In this document: piece after piece, positions 25,965 through 32,964 of the stretch
Layout of the letters: the number at the start of each line of letters is the position of its first letter
Numbering within the stretch: position 1 is the stretch's first letter
Assembly: GCA_025354795.1 (NCBI GenBank)
Contig: JANXMF010000181.1
Coordinates: forward strand, 1-32,964
Direction of reading: 5' to 3'
Origin: Pseudobdellovibrionaceae bacterium
GTDB lineage: Bacteria > Bdellovibrionota > Bdellovibrionia > Bdellovibrionales > UBA1609
Length of the DNA stretch: 32,964 bases
The notes under the pieces: generated by a model
What the model saw: the letters and a program-made list of their open reading frames with translations, nothing else
What the model was told of the DNA's origin: nothing
Databases searched by the model: none
Position numbers and translations under genes: made by a program

Positions 25965-26657
25965 GTGTCCCTTATACTTTTTGGATTCACTGCGCTTTTG
26001 AGTCGCGGCAGCCCCCTAGGCGTGACCGAAACCCGGCGCTATCTGAATCCGCCTCCCGAATATATTGAGCAGTTTCATTTCGGATTCCGCGAATCGGTTG
26101 CCGACTCGCTTTGGCTGCGCTGGATTCAGGATTCGGACGCCTGCCAGGCCTATTTAGGAGCGCCAGCGGCGCAGCCCATTCCCCAGGCCATCGACGGCAT
26201 CGCAACCCCTCGCAATAAGTTTTGTGACAACTCCTGGGGCTTTAAAATGCTGGATGCGGTTACAAAGCTGGCCCCTCGCTTTAAGGTTCCCTACCTCCTG
26301 GGCGCCGTTATGCTTTCGGTGCTAGTTGAGGACTATGAAGGTGCAAAAATTATTTTTGATCGCGGGATTGAAAATTACCCAACAGACTGGAGCTTGCTTT
26401 ACCGGGCCTCCTACCATTATCTGTTTGATCGCCACGATTTAGTGCACGCAGCGGAACTGTTGGAGCGCGCCAAACAGGCGGGAGCACCCTATTGGTTGTC
26501 GCTCCTGGCCGCCAGGCTTTATTCGAAAGCCGGACAAGCGAAAATGGGCATTCCGATTCTAGAAAATTTGCGTAAATCCCTAACTAACGAAGAGGCGATT
26601 CGCGACATAGATCGACGTATTCAGGCCCTTAAAGATCGCTTAAACGAATCCCAATAA
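25965..26657 (+). CDS. Membrane-anchored TPR-like protein; start may be upstream at a CTG
   Basis: A 230-residue protein if read from GTG 25965. The frame is open back to 25905 and adds LERKTPALSIF in front, which supplies the basic residues that a signal anchor needs. The only candidate start there is CTG 25932, preceded by GGGG. Residues about 1-20 are hydrophobic (SLILFGFTALLSRG), then a tryptophan-rich segment (SVADSLWLRWIQD) and helical hairpins (YEGAKIIFDRGIENYP, DLVHAAELLERAKQAGA, LLAARLYSKAGQAKMG) resembling tetratricopeptide repeats. It lies between the pilin terminator and dnaJ. It may serve the pilus or envelope; no family is assigned. Confidence 0.8.
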   Translation: MSLILFGFTALLSRGSPLGVTETRRYLNPPPEYIEQFHFGFRESVADSLWLRWIQDSDACQAYLGAPAAQPIPQAIDGIATPRNKFCDNSWGFKMLDAVTKLAPRFKVPYLLGAVMLSVLVEDYEGAKIIFDRGIENYPTDWSLLYRASYHYLFDRHDLVHAAELLERAKQAGAPYWLSLLAARLYSKAGQAKMGIPILENLRKSLTNEEAIRDIDRRIQALKDRLNESQ

Positions 26658-26658
26658 G

Positions 26659-26686
26659 CTTGACGATTGCCGTTAAAACCCCATAA
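26659..26686 (+). promoter_or_regulatory. Heat-shock (sigma-32-like) promoter of dnaJ
   Basis: CTTGACG (26659-26665), a 13-nt spacer and CCCCATAA (26679-26686) lie 20 bp before the dnaJ start. This fits the RpoH pattern CTTGAAA-N11-16-CCCCATNT closely. The start site would fall a few bases before the GGAG ribosome site. Confidence 0.72.
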
Positions 26687-26706
26687 TTCAGGTTTCGGAG
26701 ACGCAA

Positions 26707-27810
26707 GTGAAACGTGATTATTATGAAATCTTAGGGGTAGCCCGTGACGCGGACGCGGACACGGTCAAAAAGGCCTATCGCAAACTCGCCATGCAGTTCC
26801 ATCCGGACAAGAACCCCGGCAATAAAGAGGCCGAAGACAAATTCAAAGAGGCCGCGCGTGCTTACGAAGTCATTAGCAATCCCGAAATGCGCGCCCGCTT
26901 TGACCGTTTTGGCCACCAGGGGGTCGACGGAGCCAGCGGCCGTGGCGGTCCGCACTTTCAGGATGTGGGCGATATTTTTGAGTCCTTCGGCGATATATTC
27001 GGCGATTTTTTTGGCCAAGGATCAGGCGGCGACCGTAGACGCGGTGGCAGCAGCACCGGACCCGGTCGCGGCGCGGATCTGCGCTACGTTATGGAGATCG
27101 AACTCAAAGATGTGATCACAGGAATCGAAAATCCGATTGAGTTCCAATGTGAAGACAATTGCAAAACCTGCCAAGGCTCAGGCGCGCAAGCGGGAAGCAA
27201 AGCCGAAACCTGTTCGGGTTGCGGCGGCCGTGGCCAGATCGTCCGTTCTCAAGGCTTTTTTTCGATGGCCTCCACCTGTCCGCAATGCCGTGGCCGGGGA
27301 ACGGTCATTACCAACCCCTGCAAAACCTGCCGAGGCGCTGGTCGCGCGGCGGTCGAGCGCAAACTCTTGGTCAAAGTTCCGGCCGGGGTCGATTCCGGAA
27401 CTCAGCTGCGCCTAACCGGCGAAGGTGAATCCGGAATTCGCGGTGGTCCGGCAGGCGATCTCTTCGTCGAACTCCGGGTGCGCCCGGATCCGCGCTTCGA
27501 ACGCGATGGCGAAAATCTCTATGCCCCATTGGAAATCGGTTACCTTCAAGCTCTGCTTGGGGCCGAAGTCGAGATCGAAACTCTCCGCGGTAAGAAGAGT
27601 CTGCACGTGCCCAAGGCCTGCCAATACGGTCAACAGGTCAAGGTGAGCGGTCAAGGGCTTCCGAGCCTGCGTGGCTCCCGTGTCGGTGACTTGGTTTATG
27701 TGCTCAAGATCGTGATGCCTAAAAAACTTAGCAAGGAAGAAGAGCAGCTCCTGCGCCAGATCGCCGAGTCAAAAGGCGGCAAAGAGAAGAGTGGCTTTTT
27801 CGGCCTTTAA
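26707..27810 (+). CDS. dnaJ: DnaJ (Hsp40) co-chaperone
   Basis: This co-chaperone delivers unfolded proteins to DnaK and stimulates its ATPase. It has 367 residues, starting at GTG after GGAG with a 6-nt spacer. The J domain spans residues 1-70 with the HPD signature (FHPDKNPGN) and [12 protein letters not shown] Gly/Phe-rich linker follows ([18 protein letters not shown]). Four CxxCxGxG zinc repeats come next: [27 protein letters not shown] and CKTCRGAG, so both zinc sites are complete. The C-terminal substrate-binding part ends KSGFFGL. It precedes dnaK, the reverse of the dnaK-dnaJ order in many bacteria, and a heat-shock-like promoter lies directly upstream. Confidence 0.97.
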   Translation: MKRDYYEILGVARDADADTVKKAYRKLAMQFHPDKNPGNKEAEDKFKEAARAYEVISNPEMRARFDRFGHQGVDGASGRGGPHFQDVGDIFESFGDIFGDFFGQGSGGDRRRGGSSTGPGRGADLRYVMEIELKDVITGIENPIEFQCEDNCKTCQGSGAQAGSKAETCSGCGGRGQIVRSQGFFSMASTCPQCRGRGTVITNPCKTCRGAGRAAVERKLLVKVPAGVDSGTQLRLTGEGESGIRGGPAGDLFVELRVRPDPRFERDGENLYAPLEIGYLQALLGAEVEIETLRGKKSLHVPKACQYGQQVKVSGQGLPSLRGSRVGDLVYVLKIVMPKKLSKEEEQLLRQIAESKGGKEKSGFFGL

Positions 27811-27849
27811 CCTCATGTGTCATAATGAGTCACTCTTGCGCCGAGCGAC

Positions 27850-27878
27850 CTTGACGTGGTCAATATCCGACTCACATT
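27850..27878 (+). promoter_or_regulatory. Possible heat-shock promoter of dnaK, containing a TTGAC-N3-GTCAA dyad
   Basis: CTTGACG at 27850-27856 repeats the dnaJ -35 box. TCACAT at 27872-27877 sits 15 nt later as a weak CCCCAT-like -10. The -35 lies inside the perfect dyad TTGAC-GTG-GTCAA (27851-27863), which might instead be an operator. Confidence 0.45.
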
Positions 27879-27909
27879 GAATTTTGCTTAGACAATAAAG
27901 GAGACGGTA

Positions 27910-29820
27910 ATGGGAAAAATAATTGGCATCGACTTAGGGACCACTAATTCAGTGGTGGCCGTCATGGAAGGTGGAGCACCCAAGGTCCTCGTGAATGAGG
28001 AAGGCGCGCGCACCACTCCCTCCGTTGTTGCATTTACTAAAGACAGCGACAAGTTGGTGGGACAGATTGCAAAGCGGCAAGCTGTGACCAATCCGGAAAA
28101 CACGATTTACTCGGCCAAACGCTTTATCGGACGCCGCCTGGAAGAAGTGAAAAGCGAGTTGCAGTTCGTACCCTACAAGGTGGTGCAAAACGGCAACGAC
28201 GCGGGCTTCGAAGTGCGCGGCAAGAAGGTATCGCCCGAGGAAATTTCAGCAGCCATTTTGGGGAAACTAAAGAAAGTGGCCGAAGACTATTTAGGTCAGG
28301 AAGTCACAGAAGCCGTGATTACGGTTCCGGCGTATTTCAATGATGCGCAGCGGCAGGCAACCAAAGACGCCGGCCGAATCGCAGGTCTTGATGTCAAACG
28401 CATTATCAATGAGCCGACGGCTGCGGCGCTAGCTTACGGACTCGATAAAAAAGCCGACGAAAAGATTGTCATCTACGACTTTGGCGGAGGAACTTTCGAT
28501 GTCTCGGTACTGGAAGTTGGCGACAATGTCGTGGAGGTAAAAGCTACCAACGGCGATACCCACTTGGGCGGTGACAACTTTGACGAACGCATTCTGGTGT
28601 GGATGATCGACGAATTTAAGAAAGATCAAGGCATCGATTTGAAAAATGACAAAATGGCTTTGCAACGCCTCAAAGAGGCCGCGGAAAAAGCTAAAATCGA
28701 GCTCAGTTCTTCGGTGGAAACGGAAATCAATTTGCCGTTTGTGACTGCGGACCAGAGTGGGCCTAAACATTTGGCCATGAAGCTCACGCGCGCAAAATTT
28801 GAGCAGTTGATTGACGATTTAGTGCAACGCTCGATTGAGCCTTGCCGTAAATGTTTGGCCGACGCTGGCCTTAAGGCTTCCGATATTGATGAAGTCGTGT
28901 TGGTGGGCGGATCGACACGCGTGCCGATGATTCAAAAAGCCGTGAAGGATTTTTTTGGTAAGGAGCCCAATCGTTCCGTCAATCCCGACGAAGTCGTGGC
29001 CATTGGCGCTGCAGTTCAGGGTGGAGTGCTGGGCGGGGAAGTCAAAGATGTGTTGCTGCTCGACGTGACGCCGTTGTCACTCGGCATCGAGACCCTTGGC
29101 GGTGTCATGACCAAGCTGATTGATCGCAACACCACGATTCCCTCGCGTAAATCGCAGATTTTCTCGACCGCGGCCGACAATCAGAGCAGTGTCGACGTGC
29201 ATGTAATGCAAGGTGAGCGCGAAATGGCGGGCGATAATAAGTCGCTTGGTCGCTTTGAGTTGATGGGAATTCCTCCCGCGCCGCGCGGCACTCCGCAAGT
29301 GGAAGTGACCTTTGATATCGATGCTAATGGTATCTTGCATGTTACCGCCAAAGATTTGGGTAGCGGCAAGGAACAGCAGATCAAGATCACCGCGAAGTCT
29401 GGTTTGAACGAAGACGAAATCAAGCGCATGGTTAAAGAGGCCGAGCTCCACGCCGATGACGATAAGAAAAAGCGTGAGATGATTTCACATAAGAACAACT
29501 TGGACAATATGGTTTATCAAACTGAAAAGTTGATTCGTGACAATAAGGATAAGCTCGCAGCCGAGGATGTTCCCCCGCTCCAAACGGCCATCGATCAGGC
29601 AAAAGCGGTGCTCACGAAGACCACGGCTACGGCGGAAGAGTTTAAGTCCTCGCTCGACAGTTTGACGGCGGCCAGTCATGCAGCCAGCGGGAAGCTTTAT
29701 GAAAAGAGTAAAGCGAGCGGTCAGGCTCCAGACGCCCCTCCGGGTGCAGAAGGCGCAAAAACTGAGGGTAAAGCCGACGGCGAAGACGTGATCGATGCCG
29801 ATTATAAGGATGTGAATTAA
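27910..29820 (+). CDS. dnaK: DnaK (Hsp70) chaperone
   Basis: The main Hsp70 ATPase chaperone, 636 residues, the normal length. It starts at ATG after AAAGGAGACGG. The nucleotide-binding domain opens with [17 protein letters not shown] and contains [43 protein letters not shown] and [14 protein letters not shown]. The linker [18 protein letters not shown] leads into the substrate domain ([18 protein letters not shown]) and the lid helices. The tail is acidic and ends [11 protein letters not shown], as expected for a co-chaperone-binding tail. There is no truncation. It lies 99 bp after dnaJ, has its own candidate promoter, and is followed by a strong terminator. Confidence 0.98.
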   Translation: MGKIIGIDLGTTNSVVAVMEGGAPKVLVNEEGARTTPSVVAFTKDSDKLVGQIAKRQAVTNPENTIYSAKRFIGRRLEEVKSELQFVPYKVVQNGNDAGFEVRGKKVSPEEISAAILGKLKKVAEDYLGQEVTEAVITVPAYFNDAQRQATKDAGRIAGLDVKRIINEPTAAALAYGLDKKADEKIVIYDFGGGTFDVSVLEVGDNVVEVKATNGDTHLGGDNFDERILVWMIDEFKKDQGIDLKNDKMALQRLKEAAEKAKIELSSSVETEINLPFVTADQSGPKHLAMKLTRAKFEQLIDDLVQRSIEPCRKCLADAGLKASDIDEVVLVGGSTRVPMIQKAVKDFFGKEPNRSVNPDEVVAIGAAVQGGVLGGEVKDVLLLDVTPLSLGIETLGGVMTKLIDRNTTIPSRKSQIFSTAADNQSSVDVHVMQGEREMAGDNKSLGRFELMGIPPAPRGTPQVEVTFDIDANGILHVTAKDLGSGKEQQIKITAKSGLNEDEIKRMVKEAELHADDDKKKREMISHKNNLDNMVYQTEKLIRDNKDKLAAEDVPPLQTAIDQAKAVLTKTTATAEEFKSSLDSLTAASHAASGKLYEKSKASGQAPDAPPGAEGAKTEGKADGEDVIDADYKDVN

Positions 29821-29828
29821 AAGTTTCG

Positions 29829-29863
29829 TGGGTGAACCGTAGTTGCGGTTCACCCATTTTTTA
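29829..29863 (+). terminator. Rho-independent terminator after dnaK
   Basis: A perfect 11-bp stem TGGGTGAACCG/CGGTTCACCCA with a 6-nt loop is followed by TTTTTTATTT. It ends dnaK transcription, and its T-tract runs into the tail of the convergent gene. Confidence 0.93.
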
Positions 29864-30493
29864 TTTCAGTTCGAAACCGTGCTGATCGTCAAAATACCAA
29901 ACTCCAGCTACACTAATGTAAGAGAAACTGTGGCTCAGGTCTAAGCCCACTTCCCCAATAAATTGCAGATTCTTCCATCTTTCCACTTGTACTTGGGTGC
30001 CAAGCGCCAGCTGCCAGGTAATGTACGTCGTGGTGTCTTGGGTGTTGGAGTTGCGGAGGCGAATGCCGATGGGCGTGGAGGCATAAGGCGTGAGAGTCGT
30101 GCTTTCGAGGGTAAACTTTTTACTCACCAGAGGCTCAGCGCGAAAGGTCAGTTCGGTGGCGTCATACCATTTGCCAAAGACCAGGCCGGCGTTAAAGCCG
30201 AGCGCGGGTTGATTCTCGACGTCGGGGATTGGCACCCACTTGAACATTCCTGAAAAAAAATAATCGGTGCGGCCAAAACCCGCGATCACGCGCGCGCCAA
30301 ACTCCTCTTGAAAACCGGCATCGATGATCGCGCCGATATTCACGCCTCCAGGGTTGGTGAGGAGCTGGGTTTCACCGGTCAATTTGTACTGACCCTTTGG
30401 CAAGACTTCACCGGTGTCGAGCACTTCGTAGTAAGCCCAACAAGGTGTGCTAATGAAGCCGAGCAGCAGGAGTATGCGGTTAAACATGTTCAT
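29861..30493 (-). CDS. Exported beta-rich protein, probable outer-membrane barrel (210 aa)
   Basis: The start is ATG 30493, where GAGGGGG precedes by 5 nt; the 69 extra codons of the track ORF overlap the divergent glycosyltransferase. The signal peptide is MNMFNRILLLLGFISTPCWA with cleavage before YYEV. The mature part alternates polar and hydrophobic residues in strand-like segments (GQYKLTGETQLLTN, VNIGAIIDAGFQEEFGARVIAGF, TYITWQLALGTQVQVERW, LQFIGEVGLDLSHSFSYISVAGVWYF). That pattern suggests a small outer-membrane beta barrel of about ten strands. The last residues (FELK) do not end in the classic aromatic BAM signal. Function unknown. Confidence 0.78.
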   Translation of the reverse strand: MNMFNRILLLLGFISTPCWAYYEVLDTGEVLPKGQYKLTGETQLLTNPGGVNIGAIIDAGFQEEFGARVIAGFGRTDYFFSGMFKWVPIPDVENQPALGFNAGLVFGKWYDATELTFRAEPLVSKKFTLESTTLTPYASTPIGIRLRNSNTQDTTTYITWQLALGTQVQVERWKNLQFIGEVGLDLSHSFSYISVAGVWYFDDQHGFELK

Positions 30494-30569
30494 AAAAACC
30501 CCCTCGCCCAAACCATAGAGGAGAGGAAAGCGTTTGACAAGGATCACCAGTTCTTCAATCCTAGGCCGC

Positions 30570-31331
30570 ATGACGCCGCTTTCATTGATTGTGATCACGC
30601 GCAACGCCGAAGCGCACATTTCGCGCTGTTTGCAATCCGTGCCTTTTGCCACGGACGTGGTGGTGTTGGACAGCGGCAGCAGCGATCGCACCGTAGGCAT
30701 TGCTAAAGATATGGCAGCCCGAGTTTTTCAAGAGCAGTGGCGCGGATTTGGTCCGCAAAAGGCGCGCGCCACCGAGCTAGCAAAAACCGATTGGGTGTTG
30801 AGTCTTGATGCCGACGAAGCCTTGAGTGAAAAGGCGCAAAAGGAATTGCAAAAACTGTTGAGCAGCGACACAGCACCGGTGGCTGACGCCTATTCCTTTC
30901 CCCGTCTGAGTTTTCATATGGGACGTTGGATCCGCCACGGCGGTTGGTATCCCGACCGGCAGATTCGTTTGTATGATCGACGCCGTGCCAAGTGGAGTGC
31001 GGCGGCGCTGCATGAAAAGGTCGAGGCTGTGCAAATTGATCCCCTGCATGAGCCAATTTTGCACTGGGTGTTTCAGGACCTCAGTGATCAGGTCCAGACC
31101 AATGACCGCTATTCCGGCCTCGGGTCGCAGCTTTTACGGGAGAAGGGCAAGCGCTTTGGCCTGTTTCATCTACTCACTAAGCCATGGGTGAAATTTGTCG
31201 AAACTTATTTTTGGAAGCGTGGGTTCCTGGACGGAATGCCGGGTTTTATCATCGCGGTCGGGGCGGGCTACTCGGTTTTTCTAAAATGGTCCAAGTTGTG
31301 GGAATTTGAGCGCGTGAAATCGCCGCTATGA
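30570..31331 (+). CDS. Family 2 glycosyltransferase, LPS-core type (WaaE/KdtX-like)
   Basis: A 253-residue enzyme expected to add a sugar to a lipopolysaccharide core or other envelope glycan at the cytoplasmic face. The start is ATG 30570; the track start at TTG 30534 coincides with a TTGACA sequence. The GT-A fold shows TPLSLIVITRNAEAHISRCLQSV, DVVVLDSGSSDRTVGIA, WRGFGPQKARATELA and the DXD-like LSLDADEALS, followed by GGWYPDRQIRLYDRR and HEKVE. This matches the WaaE-like branch closely. A C-terminal amphipathic segment (GMPGFIIAVGAGYSVFLKW) may touch the membrane. It is divergent from the barrel gene, and the acceptor is not known. Confidence 0.9.
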   Translation: MTPLSLIVITRNAEAHISRCLQSVPFATDVVVLDSGSSDRTVGIAKDMAARVFQEQWRGFGPQKARATELAKTDWVLSLDADEALSEKAQKELQKLLSSDTAPVADAYSFPRLSFHMGRWIRHGGWYPDRQIRLYDRRRAKWSAAALHEKVEAVQIDPLHEPILHWVFQDLSDQVQTNDRYSGLGSQLLREKGKRFGLFHLLTKPWVKFVETYFWKRGFLDGMPGFIIAVGAGYSVFLKWSKLWEFERVKSPL

Positions 31332-31340
31332 TTTCTGCAG

Positions 31341-31370
31341 TTGAAGTCGCACTTCGCCTTTGCTTATACT
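31341..31370 (+). promoter_or_regulatory. Promoter TTGAAG-N18-TATACT of the FecR-domain gene
   Basis: TTGAAG (31341-31346), an 18-nt spacer and TATACT (31365-31370) end 7 nt before ATG 31378. The transcription start is predicted at or next to the A of the ATG, and there is no Shine-Dalgarno. Confidence 0.6.
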
Positions 31371-31377
31371 AAAGACT

Positions 31378-32577
31378 ATGCACACAAAAAATGTTTTCGC
31401 AGTTTGGATGATGGGGTTGTTTTTGTTCCTGGGCGCGCGGGCTTTTGCCGAGCTACCGTGCGAATGTCCCAAGCTGGGCTGCGACCCTTGTAGCATCGAG
31501 CATGGCATAAAATTTTACGCCGAAAAATGCGGGCCGGCAGACACCAAAGTGCGAAGCTGTGCGCGTCCCACCTGTGTGCCTGTTGAAGAAGCAACGGCCG
31601 CATGTCCGATTCCGCCGGTGGCCGGCTCTGGTCCACGCAAGCCGATCGTAGTGCAAGACACTCCCACCGAAACAGCGGCCGCTGAACCGACTCCGGACAA
31701 TTCGGCGGTGGGACGGGTGAAGGTCATTCAAGGCGCGGTTTCCATCGTCCACGCCGATGGCGCCAAGAGTGTGGTGACCAAAGACAGCGATGTCCACGAG
31801 AGCGACACACTTGAAGCCGGCGCCAATTCCGGTGCCATCGTAGCGTTTAACGGCGGCAATCAGGTTCATGTTCACGCCGACACAGCCCTGGAAGTCAAAG
31901 AGTACAAAGACTCGCAAGTCGAGGCCTCGCGCCGCACCTTGCTGCGCCTGATCAAAGGCAAAATCCGCAATCAGGTCGAGCAAAAGTACAACGGAAAAAC
32001 CAGCTACTACCGTATCGAAACCAAGGCTGCGGTCGCCGGGGTGCGAGGCACCGATTTTGTAATTGAGCAAAAGGAATCGTCGAGTTTAGAAACGACCGTG
32101 GAGGCGCTCAAGGGCAAAGTGGTGCTTACTAGCCTCGATGAAAGGACCAAGCGCGAAATCAGTAAGGGCGAGGGCGCTAAATTCTTCGCCAAACTGCCGC
32201 CTGCTGGTGCCAAGGAAGAAGAAGTTATGGAGGCCATCCGCCACGGCTCCTTCGGTGCTGTCTATAAAATCAGTGGTGAAAAGCTGAAGGAGCTCGATCG
32301 GACCTCGCGTGTCGACTTGGTGGCCAAGCGCAAAGCCCCAGCCAAAGAATCCGCGATCTGCGAAAATCCAAAGGGTTTCTTCAACCAATGCGCCTGGAGA
32401 TGCGTCGGCAATCCAGACGGAGAAAAGAAATGCCGCATCGATCTGAAGACCGTCAAATGCGTCCGCCAGCGCTGTAACGGCAACGGCGAGTGGGCCGAAG
32501 ACACACCGTTACCGGAACAAGCCGCCCGCATTTTGTGTCCCGCCAGTGGCGACCTAGTCAAACCCTGCGATTATTAA
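31378..32577 (+). CDS. Exported FecR-domain protein with cysteine-rich ends
   Basis: A 399-residue exported protein. ATG 31378 is chosen over the track's TTG because that TTG lies inside the promoter. The signal peptide is MHTKNVFAVWMMGLFLFLGARAFA. A first region with eight cysteines (CECPKLGCDPC and others) and a Pro/Thr/Ala linker precede a FecR-type domain at about residues 115-270 (GRVKVIQGAVSIVHADG, DTLEAGANSGAIVAF, RTLLRLIKGKIRNQV, RIETKAAVAGVRGTDFVIE, VEALKGKVVL). A second region with eight cysteines closes the protein (QCAWRCVGNP, KCVRQRC, CDY). There is no sigma factor or TonB receptor nearby, so this is not a classic FecR regulator. More likely it is a periplasmic or surface binding protein. 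Confidence 0.85.
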   Translation: MHTKNVFAVWMMGLFLFLGARAFAELPCECPKLGCDPCSIEHGIKFYAEKCGPADTKVRSCARPTCVPVEEATAACPIPPVAGSGPRKPIVVQDTPTETAAAEPTPDNSAVGRVKVIQGAVSIVHADGAKSVVTKDSDVHESDTLEAGANSGAIVAFNGGNQVHVHADTALEVKEYKDSQVEASRRTLLRLIKGKIRNQVEQKYNGKTSYYRIETKAAVAGVRGTDFVIEQKESSSLETTVEALKGKVVLTSLDERTKREISKGEGAKFFAKLPPAGAKEEEVMEAIRHGSFGAVYKISGEKLKELDRTSRVDLVAKRKAPAKESAICENPKGFFNQCAWRCVGNPDGEKKCRIDLKTVKCVRQRCNGNGEWAEDTPLPEQAARILCPASGDLVKPCDY

Positions 32578-32597
32578 GCGCAAAATGAATTGCGCTT
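32576..32597 (+). terminator. Hairpin AAGCGCAA-N6-TTGCGCTT at the end of the FecR gene
   Basis: A perfect 8-bp inverted repeat with loop AATGAA begins inside the TAA stop codon. No clean T-tract follows. Its right arm contains the -35 hexamer of the tRNA promoter, so it may be a weak terminator or a dual-use element. Confidence 0.45.
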
Positions 32598-32618
32598 TGC
32601 ATGGGCCTTTTCTATAAC
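32590..32618 (+). promoter_or_regulatory. tRNA-His promoter TTGCGC-N17-TATAAC
   Basis: TTGCGC (32590-32595), a 17-nt spacer and TATAAC (32613-32618) lie 20 bp before the tRNA. The spacing is ideal for a sigma-70 promoter. Confidence 0.65.
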
Positions 32619-32638
32619 GGACGTTCAGTTTTGTTGTG

Positions 32639-32714
32639 GTGGCCGTAGCTCAGTTGGTAGAGCATGGGATTGTGATTCCCAGGGTCGCGGGTTCAAGCCC
32701 CGTCGGTCACCCCA
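32639..32714 (+). tRNA. tRNA-His (anticodon GTG)
   Basis: A full cloverleaf is readable. The acceptor GTGGCCG pairs with CGGTCAC, with one G-U. The D arm is GCTC...GAGC. The anticodon stem TGGGA/TCCCA holds the loop TTGTGAT with anticodon GTG. The T arm is GCGGG/CCCGT with loop TTCAAGC. A G at 32638 can serve as the extra G-1 opposite C73 at 32711, the hallmark of histidine tRNA. The 3' CCA is encoded (32712-32714). Confidence 0.97.
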
Positions 32715-32964
32715 ATTTATTTCTTGGTTTCTCGGAAAAGTGAAACTAAGTGTCGAAAAACAATGGCGAAAGATTCTAGTCACTTGGCAATTTTGGGTGT
32801 GACGGTCCGTCACTGAAAAAGCCCATAAAACACTCCATAAAACGCGTTTTGGTCTGATTCCGGTCTTCCGCGAAGTTTTCGCAAACGAAGTGAGCGAAAA
32901 CTTGCGGTCAACTTAGCTCAGTGCTGAGTGGAGAATCCCTACGGTCACACTGACCGAACGGGAT
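32715..32964. other. Non-coding region with several inverted repeats after tRNA-His
   Basis: No gene is seen in the last 250 bp. Dyads include GTGACGG-T-CCGTCAC (32799-32813), CTCAG-TG-CTGAG near 32917-32930 and CGGTCA-CAC-TGACCG (32942-32956). Two direct copies of CCATAAAAC start at 32823 and 32835. A strong longer hairpin is listed separately. The region could be tRNA-adjacent termination and processing DNA, or the edge of an element inserted at the tRNA. Confidence 0.55.
32868..32907. repeat. Long inverted repeat CCGCGAAGTTTTCGC / GCGAAAACTTGCGG
   Basis: Arms of 15 and 14 nt pair with one bulged base around an 11-nt loop. No T-tract follows, so a REP-like element, protein-binding site or hairpin RNA is as likely as a terminator. 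Confidence 0.75.

Noticed and set aside
30494-30700. N-terminal 69 codons of the 279-aa minus-strand ORF
   Set aside because: They overlap the start of the glycosyltransferase gene, and a good ribosome site plus signal peptide sits at ATG 30493.
1-32964. CRISPR arrays, insertion sequences, prophage genes, rRNA
   Set aside because: No regularly spaced repeats, transposase, integrase or phage structural motifs and no rRNA sequence were seen on either strand.

Overview
The window is a gene-dense stretch of a Gram-negative bacterial chromosome. The type IV pilin (KG/FSLVEL cleavage site and an AIPNFQRF segment), the many lipoprotein and Sec signal peptides, an Lnt for lipoprotein N-acylation, and several proteins with no recognisable family together suggest the Bdellovibrionota or a related former-deltaproteobacterial lineage. 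That placement is inference from protein style; no database search was possible. No phage, plasmid, insertion sequence or CRISPR array was seen.

Layout. 1-2279 (-) is most of a bifunctional proline catabolic enzyme (PutA type) cut by the left edge. About 540 bp of G-rich non-coding DNA follows, then a metzincin-like lipoprotein protease (+) and a small orphan ORF. 4021-6231 (-) holds a long coiled-coil protein that ends in a small-heat-shock (alpha-crystallin) domain, plus two small proteins. 6375-8017 (+) is a coupled pair: a protein with a duplicated domain and a lipoprotein. 8591-12432 (-) is mutS2-lnt, overlapping by ATGA. 12542-13177 (+) is a zinc-ribbon membrane protein. 13174-17243 (-) contains a large secreted protein of unknown family, a small exported protein and a subtilisin-type protease. 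17542-17685 is an untracked 47-codon ORF with a strong Shine-Dalgarno. 17740-20685 (-) is a lytic transglycosylase lipoprotein with htpX. 20789-22405 (+) is an FMN glutamate-synthase-like membrane protein. 22461-25130 (-) is clpS-clpA. 25312-29820 (+) is a pilin, a TPR-like protein, dnaJ and dnaK. Next come a beta-rich exported protein (-), a family 2 glycosyltransferase (+), a FecR-domain exported protein (+) and tRNA-His with its own promoter. The right 250 bp carries several inverted repeats and no gene.

How they fit together. The window is rich in protein quality control: DnaJ/DnaK, ClpA/ClpS, HtpX, the coiled-coil/sHSP fusion and two exported proteases. dnaJ sits in front of dnaK, and each is preceded by a CTTGACG box followed by a CCCCAT-like element, which resembles heat-shock (sigma-32) promoters. 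A second theme is the cell envelope: Lnt, Slt, several lipoproteins, a pilin, a glycosyltransferase and a FecR-domain protein. Three genes (the duplicated-domain gene, clpS and the FecR gene) have a -10 hexamer ending only 6-7 nt before ATG and no Shine-Dalgarno, so they are predicted to be transcribed as leaderless mRNAs. The most unusual items are the coiled-coil/alpha-crystallin fusion, the leaderless set, and the duplicated-domain/lipoprotein pair.
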